Shown here: piece after piece, positions 49,389-62,272 of the stretch
Layout of the letters: each line of letters opens with the position of its first letter
How positions within the stretch are numbered: position 1 is the first letter of the stretch
Assembly: GCA_023846275.1 (NCBI GenBank)
Contig: CM043877.1
Coordinates: 17,590,607 to 17,654,606 of the forward strand
DNA length: 64,000 nt
Direction of reading: 5' to 3'
From: Vanilla planifolia
Lineage: Eukaryota; Streptophyta; Magnoliopsida; Asparagales; Orchidaceae
Notes under the pieces: generated by a model
What the model was told of the DNA's origin: nothing
The model's input: only the letters and a program-made list of their open reading frames with translations
The model's database searches: none
Made by a program: the position numbers and the translations under genes

Positions 49389-51431
49389 TGTAACATCTCA
49401 AAAATAGGATAAAAAGTTTACTAAATTCAAAACATGTGATGTTAAAAAAGAAATACTAAAGATTAATCAATTATCTTTAAGGAGAGAAAAGTTTTAAAGA
49501 AATGATTTTGATTTGAATATATTTTAAAAAGTTTTATACATTTTTTAAAATTTTTTTAAATATGTGTTAAGATTTTAAGGTATCAAATTGTATGCTATAA
49601 AAAATTTGTATGGTACAATCGAGAAAAGAATCAGTTGATTGAATACGTTTGTTATATAGGATTATACCTTACAAGTATGATTAAGACCACATACTAATAC
49701 GATAAAGAATTTCTTTGGGTATGATAATCAAGCATAATAATTTAACTATTTAGTACAACTTTTAAGTATTATAAGGTACGATAAAATAAGATAATGATTA
49801 AACTTAGGAGAATAGTGAATACATATAGAAGCAAAATAAATATTGTGTAAAACCAGGACAACATACTAGGCCATCAATACATAAGAGTAAATGTTGGTAC
49901 ATGCAATATAATATCATACAATATGAAAACAGTGAACATACAAATATAATATTGTAGAACCCAAGACTAGTAGTAAAACTATAACATGACAAATATATCG
50001 ATATATCAATGTATACGTTGTTCAAAATTATAAATATATTGGATTGTATAGTATGACAGAAGTATATTGTATCGTATGATCATATAAGAAAAAATAAAGT
50101 AAGCTTAGTGTGAAAGTATCTAATAAAAGATACTCTAGAATGGTTATTACTAAAATGGTAGTATCTATACAATGAGGACATAAAAGCATAACGTAAAGAA
50201 TTATGATCAGTTATGACTTATTCAAAGTTATAAAAAATCAATTATACAAGTAGTAAAAGCAATATCATATAATGCAACATAATAATGGTGTTGGAAAATA
50301 ATAAGTTGAAAGGTGTTATATAGTAATATGATGAATAACACACCATATGATAAGGTAAACACTTACATCATAAGAGAAATTGTCCATATGATGTAAGAAG
50401 AATAATAGCATCATAAATGTATCATAAAAAAGATCACAGTATTACTATAAGAACTTAAAGAAGATTTATGTAACATTGAGAAATTTATCGTATAATTCTT
50501 GTGACCATATATGTATAATTAATAGAAACTAAACATGTTTTAAATTCAAAAAAATGATCATTTTTAAAAATTTAGAGGTAGTTTTAATCATAAAGAAACC
50601 CTTGGGAATGAGAAGGAAGAAGATCATAAGATATCCACATAAAGGAACATATATGTTAAAGGCCTTTGAAAGTCTACAAATGTGAAAAATCACAAGAAAT
50701 TGTATAAAAAGGTATTACTTGTGACTTGTAAAATTTTTTAAGAAAAAACCTGTAATAATTAAACCAACTTAAGGTATTCAGGAGAGAGAGAAAAGAGGAA
50801 AGGATAAAGTGATTCTAAGAGAATTTCAAAGAAACCATGCAAGCTAAACTAGTAACTAAGATAAACCTAAGAAGAACATAATCTTGGGTACTATATCAAC
50901 TTAAGAGATTGACAAGATTTAAGCATTTGCAAGATTACTACTTATAGTTAAAAAAAGGTTGGATAAAAATATGTACTTATGCATATATGATTACTTGTAA
51001 TATATATTGTAAGATATAGGCTTTAATTGACTTATTAAAAAGATTAAATTAGAGATATATGAAATGAGTATGGTTTATATCGAAGATGATTGTGTTGAGG
51101 TAAAATATTTTCCAAAATTTATATAGTTAAGAAATGGTTAAAAAATGAAGTTAATGAATGATGATAAAAAGCAAGTGGTTTCTACATTATGATTCATTTA
51201 TGTATGTGATACTTGAGCTTAAATATTATATTACTCTAATTATAAGTTATTTATTGATATAAATATGTCTTAATGAACATATAAAATAATTTTTTGTAGT
51301 AGTAGTCACAAAGATAAAGAAAAGAAATAAAATTAAAATAAGAAAAAGAAAAAAGAGCTCAGTAAAGAAAAAGTAAATGTTCAAAATAAAGGGATGTGAG
51401 ATTATCTAAAGTAATAACTAGTATTTCAAAC

Positions 51432-51504
<73 letters not shown>

Positions 51505-51511
51505 CTTGGAG
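49389..51511 (+). mobile_element. Probable LTR, plus strand, start recognisable
   Basis: tgtaacatctcaaaaataggat at 49389 is a typical Ty3/gypsy LTR opening. The following 1.5 kb is rich in short phrases of the type gtatgat(c)atatgag / acaatatgat, like the middle of family C. A candidate primer-binding site (TGGTGTTAGAGC, 51512-51523, 10 of 12 matches) and gag zinc knuckles 1.1 kb further on fit a 5' LTR ending near 51.5 kb. However, similar LTR-type phrases continue to about 52.36 kb, so the end may lie later. Confidence 0.4.
51434..51499. repeat. Compound (TA)15-(GA)16 microsatellite
   Basis: TA run 51434-51463, then GA run 51468-51499. The same TA-then-GA structure occurs at 53722-53780. 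Confidence 0.95.
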
Positions 51512-52569
51512 TGGTGTTAGAGCAATTGAAGTCATATGAGAATAGATTTATAATTAGTACGACATGACATTATCGTATAGTATAATCAAATAAGAAAGCT
51601 AAAGTGAAAAGGAATCATACCAACTAATTGAAAATACAAGCATATGGAAGAAATGTATGATGATAGGAGATGAGAAGATTATCATATGGCATGAGCAGAA
51701 GATAATGAAGAAATGTATATGATGAAAAGGAGCATATAATACATTAGGTAAATTGTAACAGTATGATTCCTTTGCAATTGAGCAACCTAGGTCAAATAAG
51801 GCATATGAGTTATCATATTAGATTGCATAGTTTAAAGAATATTTATACACTTGTATAATTAGAAGAAGAGAAAGAGTAAAATGTGTGACCAGACTAAGAG
51901 ACCTTATAGACATAGAATAACATTTATTTATCATACAATACTAAGATGGGATGAAAATTATACAATATGATTCGTGAAAAATGAAAAGAATAAAGTAAAT
52001 AAAAAGGAAATAAAAAAAGAAATGAAGGAAACAATATGAATGAATGGTTTATGTTAAATATAAGATTTGTACGAAGATGGAATGACGTTTTAGTAAAGGG
52101 CAATGATGTTATAATAAAACGTATCATAATATATAGGAAGGCATTAGACACCAATGAGAAACTCAAAATATGGTTTAAAAAGAATCATATATAATTGAGA
52201 AATGGGTATTGTAATGAAGAAATATGAATTGATTTGTTTAAAATCATAAGATGAGATGTTTCCTATATTTAAGATGAAGTTATGATTTATTTTTATTCCT
52301 TTTGCATATGATCTGATACAAAAGATCAAAGCAATGGTGTCAATTAGATTATGGTTCAATTGCATTTATAAATTTTGGAGAAATTTATTCATATGTGGAA
52401 GATGAGTTAAGCTCAAATAATGACAAAGTGTAAGCTAAATCTCTTAGAGGAGAAGAATTTGAAAGAGAAGAACAAAGAAAGGAGAGCATATCAAAATAGA
52501 AAACTTAATTTGGAGAATATATGAAAAGGTAGAATGAAAGAAGCCAAGCTAGGATCCCAACTTATTGTA

Positions 52570-52890
52570 AGTGAAAAAGGAAAATGACCTTAATGCCAAA
52601 TATGTGGCAAGTTATTAGAGGAGAATGCTAGAAAAAGATAGCATAGTGTTATTTTTGTAAAGAAAAGAGACATTATGCAAGAGATTATCATAAGATGTTT
52701 GAAAAATCAGCCAAAATAGAAATTAAAGATGGCTAAACAACTAAAGAGCTGAACATTCAATCTTTGAAGAATGAAGTCAAAGAATTTCCTTCATGCCAAA
52801 TTTGTGGAAAACTTCATTGAAAGGAATGTTGGAGGATAAAGGCTTGATGTTACTCATCTGGAAACATGGGACATTATGTTCAAGTGTCCA
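52570..52890 (+). pseudogene. Ty3/gypsy gag double zinc knuckle, duplicated in tandem
   Basis: The first copy gives CQICGKL at 52594 and CYFCKEKRHYARDYHKM at 52647. The second gives CQICGKLH at 52794, EC a few codons on, and CYSSGNMGHYV. The pattern is the C-x2-C-x3-H-x3-C followed by C-x2-C-x4-H-x4-C pair of chromovirus gag proteins. In copy one the last cysteine is Tyr; in copy two stops fall after the first His and before the second knuckle. The two copies are exactly 200 bases apart. No protease follows, so this is a dead fragment. Confidence 0.65.
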
Positions 52891-53715
52891 TATGAAATAA
52901 TATGAATTTTGTATTGATTAGAAGCATATATGAGGAATGTTCAAGAATGTTTGATGTATGAAAGAATATCTTATCTTGGTGAATGAACAAAATTTGTAAT
53001 CAAGAACGAGATATGTATGTTGATATTTGAAAGAATTGCAAATTTATGAATGAAATATTTGAGCATGGCCAATTGTTAATTATTGATGCGAAGTATTCTT
53101 AATGCATAGAAGAATTATTAGTTTTATTGCATAAAATTTATAAGACTTGGCATATAAGTGATGCATGAGCATCTTGGAAAGAAATGCTAATCGATAAATG
53201 AAAGTTAAGTATACTTAACTGAAGATAAGATACTTTAATTGAAAATAATATAGATAAAAATTTTGAACAATTCCTTAAAGACATGATTGATTGTAAACTT
53301 CTTTAGTGGTGAATGAATAATAGACATGATATTAGAAATTGGTGATAGATAATAACTCTATTCTATACAAAAACTTGTGTAGGAATTGAAGTAAATGGAA
53401 GTTTTTTATAGAGATAAAAGGCAATCACATGAGAAATCTGTGTTTTAATGATAAAATTCTAGTAAAGGAGAAATCATAACATCATAAAAGTAAGGACAAT
53501 AAACTTTAATAAATTAAAACAAAAAGACATTAAAAAAATAATTGATGATCTTAAGTGGGAAGTTATAAAACAATAATTTAGAACTAGACATATTTTAAGA
53601 AAAATTTATAATTTTTTTATAAATTTGATCTAAATATATTTTTTATGAATTAAAAAAGGATTTGTTTAATTACAAAGGTTTTTTTTATACAAAGGCATTA
53701 AAATTTTCTTTTGCT

Positions 53716-53786
<71 letters not shown>

Positions 53787-54169
53787 TGCCACATGCATCG
53801 AGCATAAAGCCAGTCTATCACAAACCAAAATGCTTTGTGCAAATGTCCTCATGATTCACCAAACTACACCTCCAAGACTCGTCCCTATCAAATTGCCATG
53901 TGTTATGTGTGTGCTTTACTCAAGTGTTGAGCCACCCAAACTAAAATGAACTAACCTATGTAGTGAAGCAAAAAAAATTAGGTTGTTTCAAAAGCTTATT
54001 TAGATCACAATTTCAAAAGAGCTTTTAGAAAATACTTATCAAAAGTGCATATCAAAGTGATATTAGTAAAGTGATATCTTCACCTCACATTCCTAAATAA
54101 GCAAACACTTGTAAAGATAAGAAAAAAAAACGTGCATTAGATCTACAATATACATTCAAAATAAAAAAA
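52891..54169. other. AT-rich repeat DNA, no gene seen
   Basis: No domain recognised downstream of the zinc knuckles. A GC-normal patch at 53,785-53,960 just after the microsatellite carries an open frame of no recognised family. A poly-A-rich stretch lies at 54,120-54,170. Confidence 0.35.
53722..53780. repeat. Compound (AT)13-(GA)16 microsatellite
   Basis: AT run 53722-53748 passing directly into a GA run 53749-53780. The peptide it would encode (IYIYI...ERERER) is an artefact. Confidence 0.95.
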
Positions 54170-56020
54170 ATCAAATTTTAGATCAAAGGAGATCCAATCA
54201 TCTTGAGATTTCGACTACAAAAAGAATTAAATATGCAATATTTTTAATTTTATTTTACCATTAGGACATTAGATCTAAGATTTTAAAGTTTTTTATGAAC
54301 TTTATTTTCTTACAATTTTATAGATAAGTTTATCTTAATTTCCTTATCTACATTCTAGCTTATTTTAACTTAAACCTAACATAAACTCTTAAGTGTCTCT
54401 TTTAAAGGAGAGATCTATAAATATTATCCCTCTTAAATCACAAGTCCAGACATGGTTTCTATATTTTAATTTTTGAATTGACTTTACATGAGTTTATTTA
54501 GTAGGAATACTTAAATTTCCTTTTACATGTTGCTAATTATATGATCTATACATATGAATCATAACATTAGTTTTGATTGCATCACTTACACAAATTTGCA
54601 TTTTAATTTAGTTTAAATTTCTATTTCATTATTGTACCATATTTATTTTAGCATAGCTTATCCATAAAAAATTATTTTATCTTTATTTAAATTACATCAT
54701 TTATTGCTTGAAATTTAAATTTAAAAATTTTTAAAATTTTTTTGGTATTATTTTGTTTGAAAATTTAAATAAATTATCATGTATTACAGACAAAATCAAA
54801 TAAAGTAATCTAATATCTTAAAAAGTAAGTGGGATAATTTCAAAAGCTAAATAAGAACTTAAATTGACATATTAATAAAACTAATTCATGATTTACATAA
54901 AGATATATTAAACAAAAAACTCTTTCACAAAATTATAATAAATATAGATCACCAAGAAGGGACAAAAATTTGATGAATCAAAGACAACTATAGGAAAAAG
55001 AATGTTTTAAGATCCATAGTTGAGTTTACCAAAATTTTCTTTTTTTTAGAGACAATCATAACCTAAATGAACTTTTAGCTTAGAACTCAATTAGAAGATT
55101 TCTTTAAATAGTATAAGTTTGATAAATAACCAAAGAGTAATTTTATAAAAATGAAATTAGAATGTCTAGCTAAAACTTTTTAAGATAACACTTAGTATAA
55201 AGAACAAAGGTTAAGTAGAACTTCAATCATTTATCATGAAGTAAAAATATCATAATGATGAAGTACCATCATAGATTCCATGATAAGAAACCTCACATTA
55301 GACTACATGACTTAAGGAAAGATAATATAGTAGTCACTAAATATAATAATCAATTTAATGACCTTTTGTTTAGGAATAGATGTCATGATGCAAATTAGCA
55401 ATTGTCTAACAACTTTGTAAGTCATCGTAGATGAAAGATAGAATGTTGAGACCTTACATAACCCACGAAATCTAAGAAATATATTTTCCATAACACCATA
55501 TTTTGAAAGACAAAGTAGGTTTATTTACATAATAAATAAATCAAAATTTTAAGGGAGGACACCAGGTTTACTTAAGTCGACTTTTAGATTAGTGATGTCA
55601 ATTTTCACATGTGAGTCATAAATTTTTAGGAATACTATTATTAACACTCATCACGAAAGAGAAAATGAATGTCATAAATATAAAAATTCAAGTCATAAAA
55701 TAGTTAATATAAAGTTTTAATTTGTGCTAATGAAGATAAATAATAAAGAGATAAAAAGAGACTATTCAAGTAAACATAGCTATTATGAATGATGAAGATA
55801 ACTATTATGAAGAAGATAATCAATACATTACTATCATGGGATGCCTATCGATATTTCAAAGTAAGGTTGAGCCTAAGATTGAAACAAAAAAATTATTCAA
55901 GATAAAATAAACTTCATTAATGAGGAGCCTAACCTTGAAGAAGAAGATGGACACATAAATGTTATTAGATACTTATCTATATCTTGGAGTGACACAAAAG
56001 ATTGAAAACGTAAAATTTAT
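54170..56020 (+). mobile_element. Second copy of the decayed gypsy element (5' part)
   Basis: Collinear with 24,880-26,700: the gatc(t/c)aatcat(c)t leader, the gacattagatcta/gacatttgatcaa block, a lowest-identity AT stretch, the ttaattcatgattta(t/c)ata(a)agatat block, gag-like (a)gataacactta...aagaaca(a)(t)ggttaagtagaacttcaa (25,935 and 55,190), and a late catgggatgcctat.gatatttcaaagtaagg / catgagatattttt.tatatttcaagataag block (26,545 and 55,835). It ends at 56020 where another LTR starts. No intact frame. Confidence 0.6.
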
Positions 56021-57310
56021 TGTACCCTTGGTTTGTGCACTATTATTTGATGTCAATAAAATCATTATATTTTTATTAGTAATATTTTTCCTAAGTATTC
56101 TTAAATCTTGAATTTCAAGGATATGTAAGTTAAGAGCTTGATCAATTAATGTAAGGAGCTTAAAAGAAGTGTTTAAGTCTTAATCATAACTAATATTAGG
56201 AGAAACACAAGTTCAAGCAACACTAAGAGAAGATGGTTATTGAGTTAATTTGTTATTTTGGTAATATAATATTAAAATATAATAATTTAATTAAGGCACT
56301 TAGGTTTTAATAAGTTATGAGTGAGTGCTAAAATGTTTTTAAAAAAATCACACATTTCGCTCATGAAGATTTTTGACTAAGGCATTCATTCATTTGGATT
56401 ATTTACATGATATTTTATGGATTAAAATATTGCATTCATATTATATTACATCATCTATCATTGCTCATTTAAGTAGAAATTCAAAGGTGAATGAGTTGAG
56501 TGAAAACTGTATAGTTAATACTAATCATAATTTATGAGCTCACCTTTGTATAATACAACTGGCTATTTCATAAGATTGGATGAGCATCAATCACAAGCTT
56601 TCTTATAATATATGCATAAGTTCTACTGTTCATACTAGTACAATACTCTTATTATATAAGTATGCTGATAGTTTACCCAAGAGTTGTTTGTTAAGGTTTA
56701 GAATTACTAATCTTCATACAATTTGATATTGTATTTTATACATGTACAATCATTCATTTAGAAGATTGGATAAAGTATCAGATTAAGGGATGTGAGTTTA
56801 GTACATGAGAGGTATGCGATTGATAGGCTTCATAGAGTATTATGGTTCTCATTGTCTTTATATAATATTCTTAAATATAAGTTAGTAACATGTTGAATTA
56901 TGTTGTTATAATAAGGAATGCTTTTCATATCGATATGATATATTTGATAGTGTAGTAAATAGTAAGGACTTGGGATATGAGCATACTAATTTTTATCGTA
57001 TGAGTACAATATCACTTTTGTCCCTGTATGATGTTATTTTATCGAGTAGGTTCGCAATGTATCAATACAATTCACTCATCACATGAATATGATACTTTAT
57101 GATTAATATATTTAAGTCTCTCATAACACTTATTGTATTATACGATCTTGTATCATATAGTATTTTCTCAGGAGGTTAGAATTTGGTTGTAATAAATTTT
57201 TTTTATTCATACTATACAATGCTCTCATCTTATTTTCACAATACAATTGTGCTATGTTAAATGAACTAATCAAAGAGTGGACACTTGGATAGTAAAGTAT
57301 AATTTGTTCA
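56021..57310 (+). mobile_element. LTR-like repeat, family D, copy 1
   Basis: Starts tgtacccttggtttgtgcact and matches 62273 onward (tgttaaacccttagtgtgtatt), both continuing tatttgatg(t)caa... and tttcttaagtgtttt / tttcctaagtattctt. Further in, both copies share many phrases with catactagtacaa and tcgtatgaatac. It directly truncates the gypsy copy to its left. Family not identified, and the right end is approximate. Confidence 0.5.
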
Positions 57311-59190
57311 AAATATGAGTAATAACTAGTTTAATAAGATTTTTAAAAAATTGATTATAATAATTTGAGAGGTTATTAGAACCATTAAGTGCAATCTTAA
57401 GATTATATAATGGCCTCCAAATAATGGATGAAAAGCTAGTGCTTCATTAAAAGTGTAGTCATTTGAAAGTATTTTTTTATTATAATCATTCACATTTAAA
57501 AAAGTATTTAGAGTCCTACTATAGTCTAAATTATAGCCTACAATATTGAAAATACTTAATAGATTATTAAAAAATATGAAAAAGTATTTTGCACTAATTA
57601 GGGATAGGCACATATGTGGTATTTTAGAACTATTAAAAGATTGGCATTCCAAAGTTATTGTGTGGACTATTAAATTGAGTAAAATATAACACCTTAAGCA
57701 TTGAGTATAAAATCCTATAAAATAATTTTTTTATTACATCCAATTATATATATAAAATAAAAAATTTAAGAAAAATTTTATGTGATGTACTTTAATAGAA
57801 AGGAGCAACTCTAATCGTAGATTACTACCTAAAAAATAAAAATTACTAAAAAAATTTACACCATTTTAGTAATAATGTCATGTAGTTCTATAGACATCGG
57901 TGTTTAGAGCACCAAAAGGGTAAAGATTAAAGTGGTGGTGATTTAGGTTAATAAAAAAGCTTAGGGTGTTGGTAAAAACAAGAATTTATTTAGTTACCAA
58001 CTCTCCCAGTGAAATGTCTCTCATCTTTGATCCTTATTTCTCATAAGTAATTTGATTGTCGATTTTCCCGATGGAAGGTCTCTCACCTTCGATCATTGTC
58101 TCTTATGAGAGAAGTTAGAATCTCTCCAATTAGGGTTGAGCATACATATACTTTGTTCACAAAGATGAAAGCACACAAATAAAAAAATTATTCTATCATT
58201 TTTTTCTCCTCACAGTATAATATTATAATATTAATTAGCTAATAGTATAATATTAATTAGCTACCTTAAAAATCTAAAAATATATTTAAAAAAATTAAAT
58301 CACATATTTTAGAATTTTAAAAGATATTTCATAATTCTAAAATTTAATAGAAATTATAAAAGAAATATTCTAAATAAAAGTTGACTTAAAAAGCTCTAAA
58401 TTTAATTAAATTAAGTAGTTTTGAAACAGATTATGTGTTTCGAGAGGTGATAATGACGAGCGACAAAAGAAAATCTCATTCCATATTTTTCATCTCCTTA
58501 TAGCTTGGTGAGCATCCTTATAATAATAATTGCCTAACCTAAGAATGTAAAAAGATATTTAAGAATATCAAATGTCATTATTTAGAATTCTAAAAGATAT
58601 TTCAAAATTCCAAAATTCAACACAAATTATAAAAGAAATATCCTAAATAAAAATTAACTTAAAAAGCTCTAAAATTAATTAAATTAAGGTGTTTCCAAAT
58701 AGTTTGTATATTTTAGGCGGCAGTAACAGTGAGTGGTGATACAGTGAGCAGCAAAACGGTCAAGCAAAATTAGTGTAGTGCTAACAGAGTTCTCAGCTCA
58801 TTCGGTCCTATTTCAGATAGGTGCAGCTCTGACATAATAATGTAGGTTGATAAAGACTAACAAGTTGCATGAGTCAACATGAGATAGAGTAGATTTAGAA
58901 GGTCTTTGCAGGCAATGGGTTGTCACAAGTCGAGTGGATCAAACAGTATTCTCGGGTCAATTCAAAAAACATGGGCAAATGGGTTTGCTCGGACAGCGAT
59001 AGCGATTACTAACTACGGTGGTGATAATGTCAGACAACGGAAGGTGGTGAAATAAATAAATTTCAATTTTAAGCATTTATTTATCCAATTTTTAACCAAA
59101 TTTTTACATCAATGGACTTATAAAACTTGAGCACTGCCAACATATGTGTATTTATGAGCTAATGTTAGACACTACTGCATCAATAACTCT
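57311..59190. repeat. Repeat DNA with two local duplications
   Basis: At about 58,000-58,130 a unit of about 65 bases, ctcccagtgaaatgtctctc...ttgatc, is repeated as ttcccgatggaaggtctctc...tcgatc. At about 58,300-58,720 a block of about 140 bases (ttagaattttaaaagatattt...aattaaattaag) is repeated about 280 bases later, with a diverged linker containing gaggtgataatgacgagcgac / ggcggcagtaacagtgagtgg. The GC-normal stretch 58,720-59,045 holds no recognised gene. An 108-codon minus-strand frame at 57326-57652 is low-complexity and unrecognised. Confidence 0.5.
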
Positions 59191-59199
59191 ACAGAAAAA

Positions 59200-59702
59200 A
59201 AATAACTATTGAGTTTTTTTTCTTTCTTGAGTTAGTCATGATGGTTCAGTTAATTATTATAGTTGATAGTTGGTTTAAGTAATTAATGTGTGATGAAGAA
59301 TGATCTTTTAAGGCATTCTCTTCTTTAAGAATCTTATTATTATTCCTTTAGCTTCAATGGATTTCTATAGAGATTGTATATTACACTTATAGTTAAGAGA
59401 ATTTGGGAATTTGATAGTTGAGCAAATTGTAGAAATTACCCATCAAAGTTTTAATTAATGGTTTTTGTAATGCATAAATAGGTGCTGAAGGAGTTCTTTG
59501 GAACCACCATTATATCTATATATATATTCCATAGCTTGTTCATAATCTACCTTAATGAAATCCAAAAATAGGCAGAGCTTTTCCAACCTTAATCTACCAT
59601 ATGTGCATTTGGGGATTTTGGAGGAGTTCAGCTCGACAAAGTTTCTAGTCGCCACATGAAAAAGGATTGTTGCAAAAGCTTGAAACAATTGACCTTATTA
59701 CA
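59200..59702 (+). mobile_element. LTR family B, partial copy
   Basis: Shares tattgagttttttttctttcttgagttagtcatgatgg, gatagttggtttaagtaattaatgtgtgatgaagaatgat, and tcttctttaagaatcttatt with the other family-B copies. The left part is missing. The end ...ttattaca stands two bases before a primer-binding site, the same spacing as at 41,861-41,864. Confidence 0.6.
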
Positions 59703-59704
59703 CC

Positions 59705-59717
59705 TGCTATCAAAGTC
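59705..59717 (+). other. Decayed primer-binding site
   Basis: TGCTATCAAAGTC matches the tRNA-Met complement at 9-10 positions and lies two bases after the family-B LTR end. It marks the start of the interior of a plus-strand element whose gag and protease remnants follow. Confidence 0.5.
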
Positions 59718-60469
59718 ACAATTAGACAAGATGCATGAATGAAACAACAAACTTAGATAAAGGATTTTGCATTAGGAAGTCCTTCTTAGTGCTACACCTA
59801 ATGAGCAATTTTTGTGTGCCATTTTAGATTGATTTTTAGATTTGTAGTCCATTATGAAAAGACATTACCCTTGTTTAGTATTTTAAGTGTATCCACCCCA
59901 AGAAAGACAAAGTGCATTGCAAGTTAGCAGTGAAGTGTAATGCAATTCAAAATCCAAATTTGTGGTAAGAAAATGGACACTCCATGAAGGTCCTTGAACT
60001 TAAATGCTTTAATTGCACTAAGAATACTAAGTTTGAGAACTTCTTGTAGGACATGGAGTACTACATCATCGTTGCTCATGTACCAAATGTTAAAAATATG
60101 ACCATTCCTAACATGCATCTCCTAGGAAATGCAAAATTATGATGGAGGACATGGAGCATTGATGATGTAAATGTCAGAAGACAAAAAATTGATACATGAG
60201 AAAATCCCAAAAGAGAAATGAAAGATAAATTTTTCCCTTACAATGTTTCCTAGGTAACTCAAGAAGTTGAAAAAGCTAAAACACAATGGATCTATGTTGC
60301 ATTATGTCAAGTAATTTATCTCCCTGATACTGGACATCCAAAATATGTCTAAAGAAAACAAACTATTCAACTCTTTAACTAGGCTAGCATAATTGGATCT
60401 TCAAAAAAAAAATATGAAAGGCTTATTAAGTGCAATGTTGTTATTGATATTCATGTGGACTTGAGTCTC

Positions 60470-60800
60470 CAAAGTTCTGGATGGCCCTTCAAAGCCAAGG
60501 AAAAAGGAAAATAAAAGGAAAGGGAATACAAGTGGGATACCAAGAAGCATGGTGAGGATGAGAAGAATGATAAAATCAAAAGGAAGTAAGAGTCACTTCT
60601 TTCCAAGTACACATAACTCCAACAATCAGCATGATTATTTCTTATGCAATAAACCTCATCATGTTTGAGATTTCCCGAAGTGTGAGAAGCACAATGCTTT
60701 CATTGTTAAAAAAACCAATGGGGAATCTGATCCAGAAGTTGTTACACTTGTTAATTTGTTGAAATTACTTAATACTTTGGTGGCTAATTCTAATATCTTA
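60470..60800 (+). pseudogene. Gag remnant with zinc knuckle (family-B element)
   Basis: The lysine-rich stretch at 60,500-60,590 is followed at 60,631-60,690 by YFLCNKPHHV, a stop, then DFPKCEKHNA, and ESDPEVVTLVNLLKLLN. This is the C-terminal gag layout C-x2-C-x4-H-x4-C, then PKREK(L)NAL..., then (R)VNPLxLLN, known from plant chromoviruses. The first cysteine is Tyr, the last is Phe, and a stop splits the knuckle. Dead. Confidence 0.7.
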
Positions 60801-61640
60801 GCACTTCTTAGTGAGGTATTATTTAGAATTAATCAAGTTTTGTCCTTCTTTATGGGTTCTTTCTTTCTCAGTTATCCATCCTAAAAGATTCTCAACGTCA
60901 ACATGCTTAACTATAGAGTTATCATGGGATCAAGCCAAAAGACATCTCATCATTTCAAAACTTATGAATTTACATATATCACTCAAAATTTATCTTCTTA
61001 TAATTAATGTGGAATTTATTCATTCTCATGTATACTAAACTTTAGATAGCCCTTCCATCCTTCTTAGGTAGCCTTAGCCCTTATACTCTAGATGTTCTTC
61101 TAGTCCATTCATTCTTTTTAGGTAACTAGTCAAGTGTTACATACTCATTAACTTTTTTTAGTTTATCCTCAAACCACATTAGACAAGAGGAGTTTGGCTT
61201 TGATATTATATTTATAACATCCTAGTCTTTCTTGGTGAGATATTATGTTAAACTAAATAGGTTTTATCCTTTACTTTGGATCTCTTCTTACTTGGTTACT
61301 CATCCTAATATTACTCTAACTCTAGCATACTTAACCATAGAATTTTCATGAGATCTAAGCCCAAGTTGTCCACAAAAAGTGTCTCATCATTTCAAAACTT
61401 ATAACTTTACTTATATCACTAAGGATCTTCCTTCATGTGGTTGATATGAAACTTATTCACTCTTTTGTTCCCTTATATTTTTTATGTTCTCTTGATTCTT
61501 CCATCATTCTTAAGAAGCCTTGGGCCCATTCTTTGATTGTTCTCTTAATCCTTCCATCATTCTCACTTAACCAATCAAATGTTACATGCCTACTGGCTTT
61601 CGTTTGATTCATCTATGCACCACATCTTAGTAGAGGAAAC
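60801..61640. repeat. Tandem duplication, about 422-bp unit, between gag and protease
   Basis: Two adjacent copies start at about 60,809 and 61,231 with cttagtgaggtattatttaga / cttggtgagatattatgttaa. They share catcctaa(a/t), caacatgcttaac(t/c)atag, gtctcatcatttcaaaacttat(g)aa, tcttccatcattcttaagaagcctt-type phrases and (g)tcaa(g)tgttacatactc / atcaaatgttacatgcct. It separates the gag end from the protease region of the same element, so it duplicated or inserted there. Confidence 0.7.
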
Positions 61641-61869
61641 TTTAGTGAGGCAATTTTTTGGGATAACCTAAGCTTGGATCATATGAGAAATCTATAGCTA
61701 AACATGCCAAAGTTAAATAAATTCTAAGATTGGTGACCAAGAAAGAAAGAATCACTAGATAAAGATAAACTTGATTAATTTAGGACAATAACTCATCAGT
61801 AAAAGCTAGGAGGTTACACTGATTCAACTAAAATATTAAACACTTTGAGTAGTGACATGCCTACAGTAC

Positions 61870-62272
61870 ACTATTTGTTGATGCATGTCTTAATGAAGAT
61901 GAATATCCAAGAGATTATTTCCATGGTTCTCATTAGTGTGACACACACCTTTGTGGCTATAAGGCTTATTTAGAAGTATAGGCTAAGTGTGATAAAATGC
62001 TTTAGTTTCTTAAAAATGGTGAATACAAAGGCTCATGTAATGGTCAAAATGGATTATGAAGTCTTCATGATTATAAAACCTTAATGAAGAAGGCTAATCT
62101 ATTGGTTATTACTTTAGATGATTTTCATTTGATCATTAAAGTTAATTTTTATAAGAAGTTTAAGATAGCCCTAATGTCTCACCTTGATGGCATTATAGTG
62201 ATGCAACTCCTAACTTTGTCCTTTATTGTCATCAATATAGAGAGAAGAGAAATGAAAGGTAGAATAAGATAG
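61870..62272 (+). pseudogene. Ty3/gypsy protease remnant
   Basis: In shifting frames the translation gives ISVTHTFVAIR at about 61,935-61,965, corresponding to the D-T-G-A-T-H-N-F-V active site with the catalytic D-T-G lost. A short open frame at 62084-62272 begins KKANLLVITLDDFHLIIKVN and continues KIALMSHLDGIIVM. This is the protease C-terminal end (normally ...DDF.xxILGxxFL...MPxLxxLxI). It ends where the family-D LTR starts at 62273, so reverse transcriptase is cut off. Confidence 0.65.
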
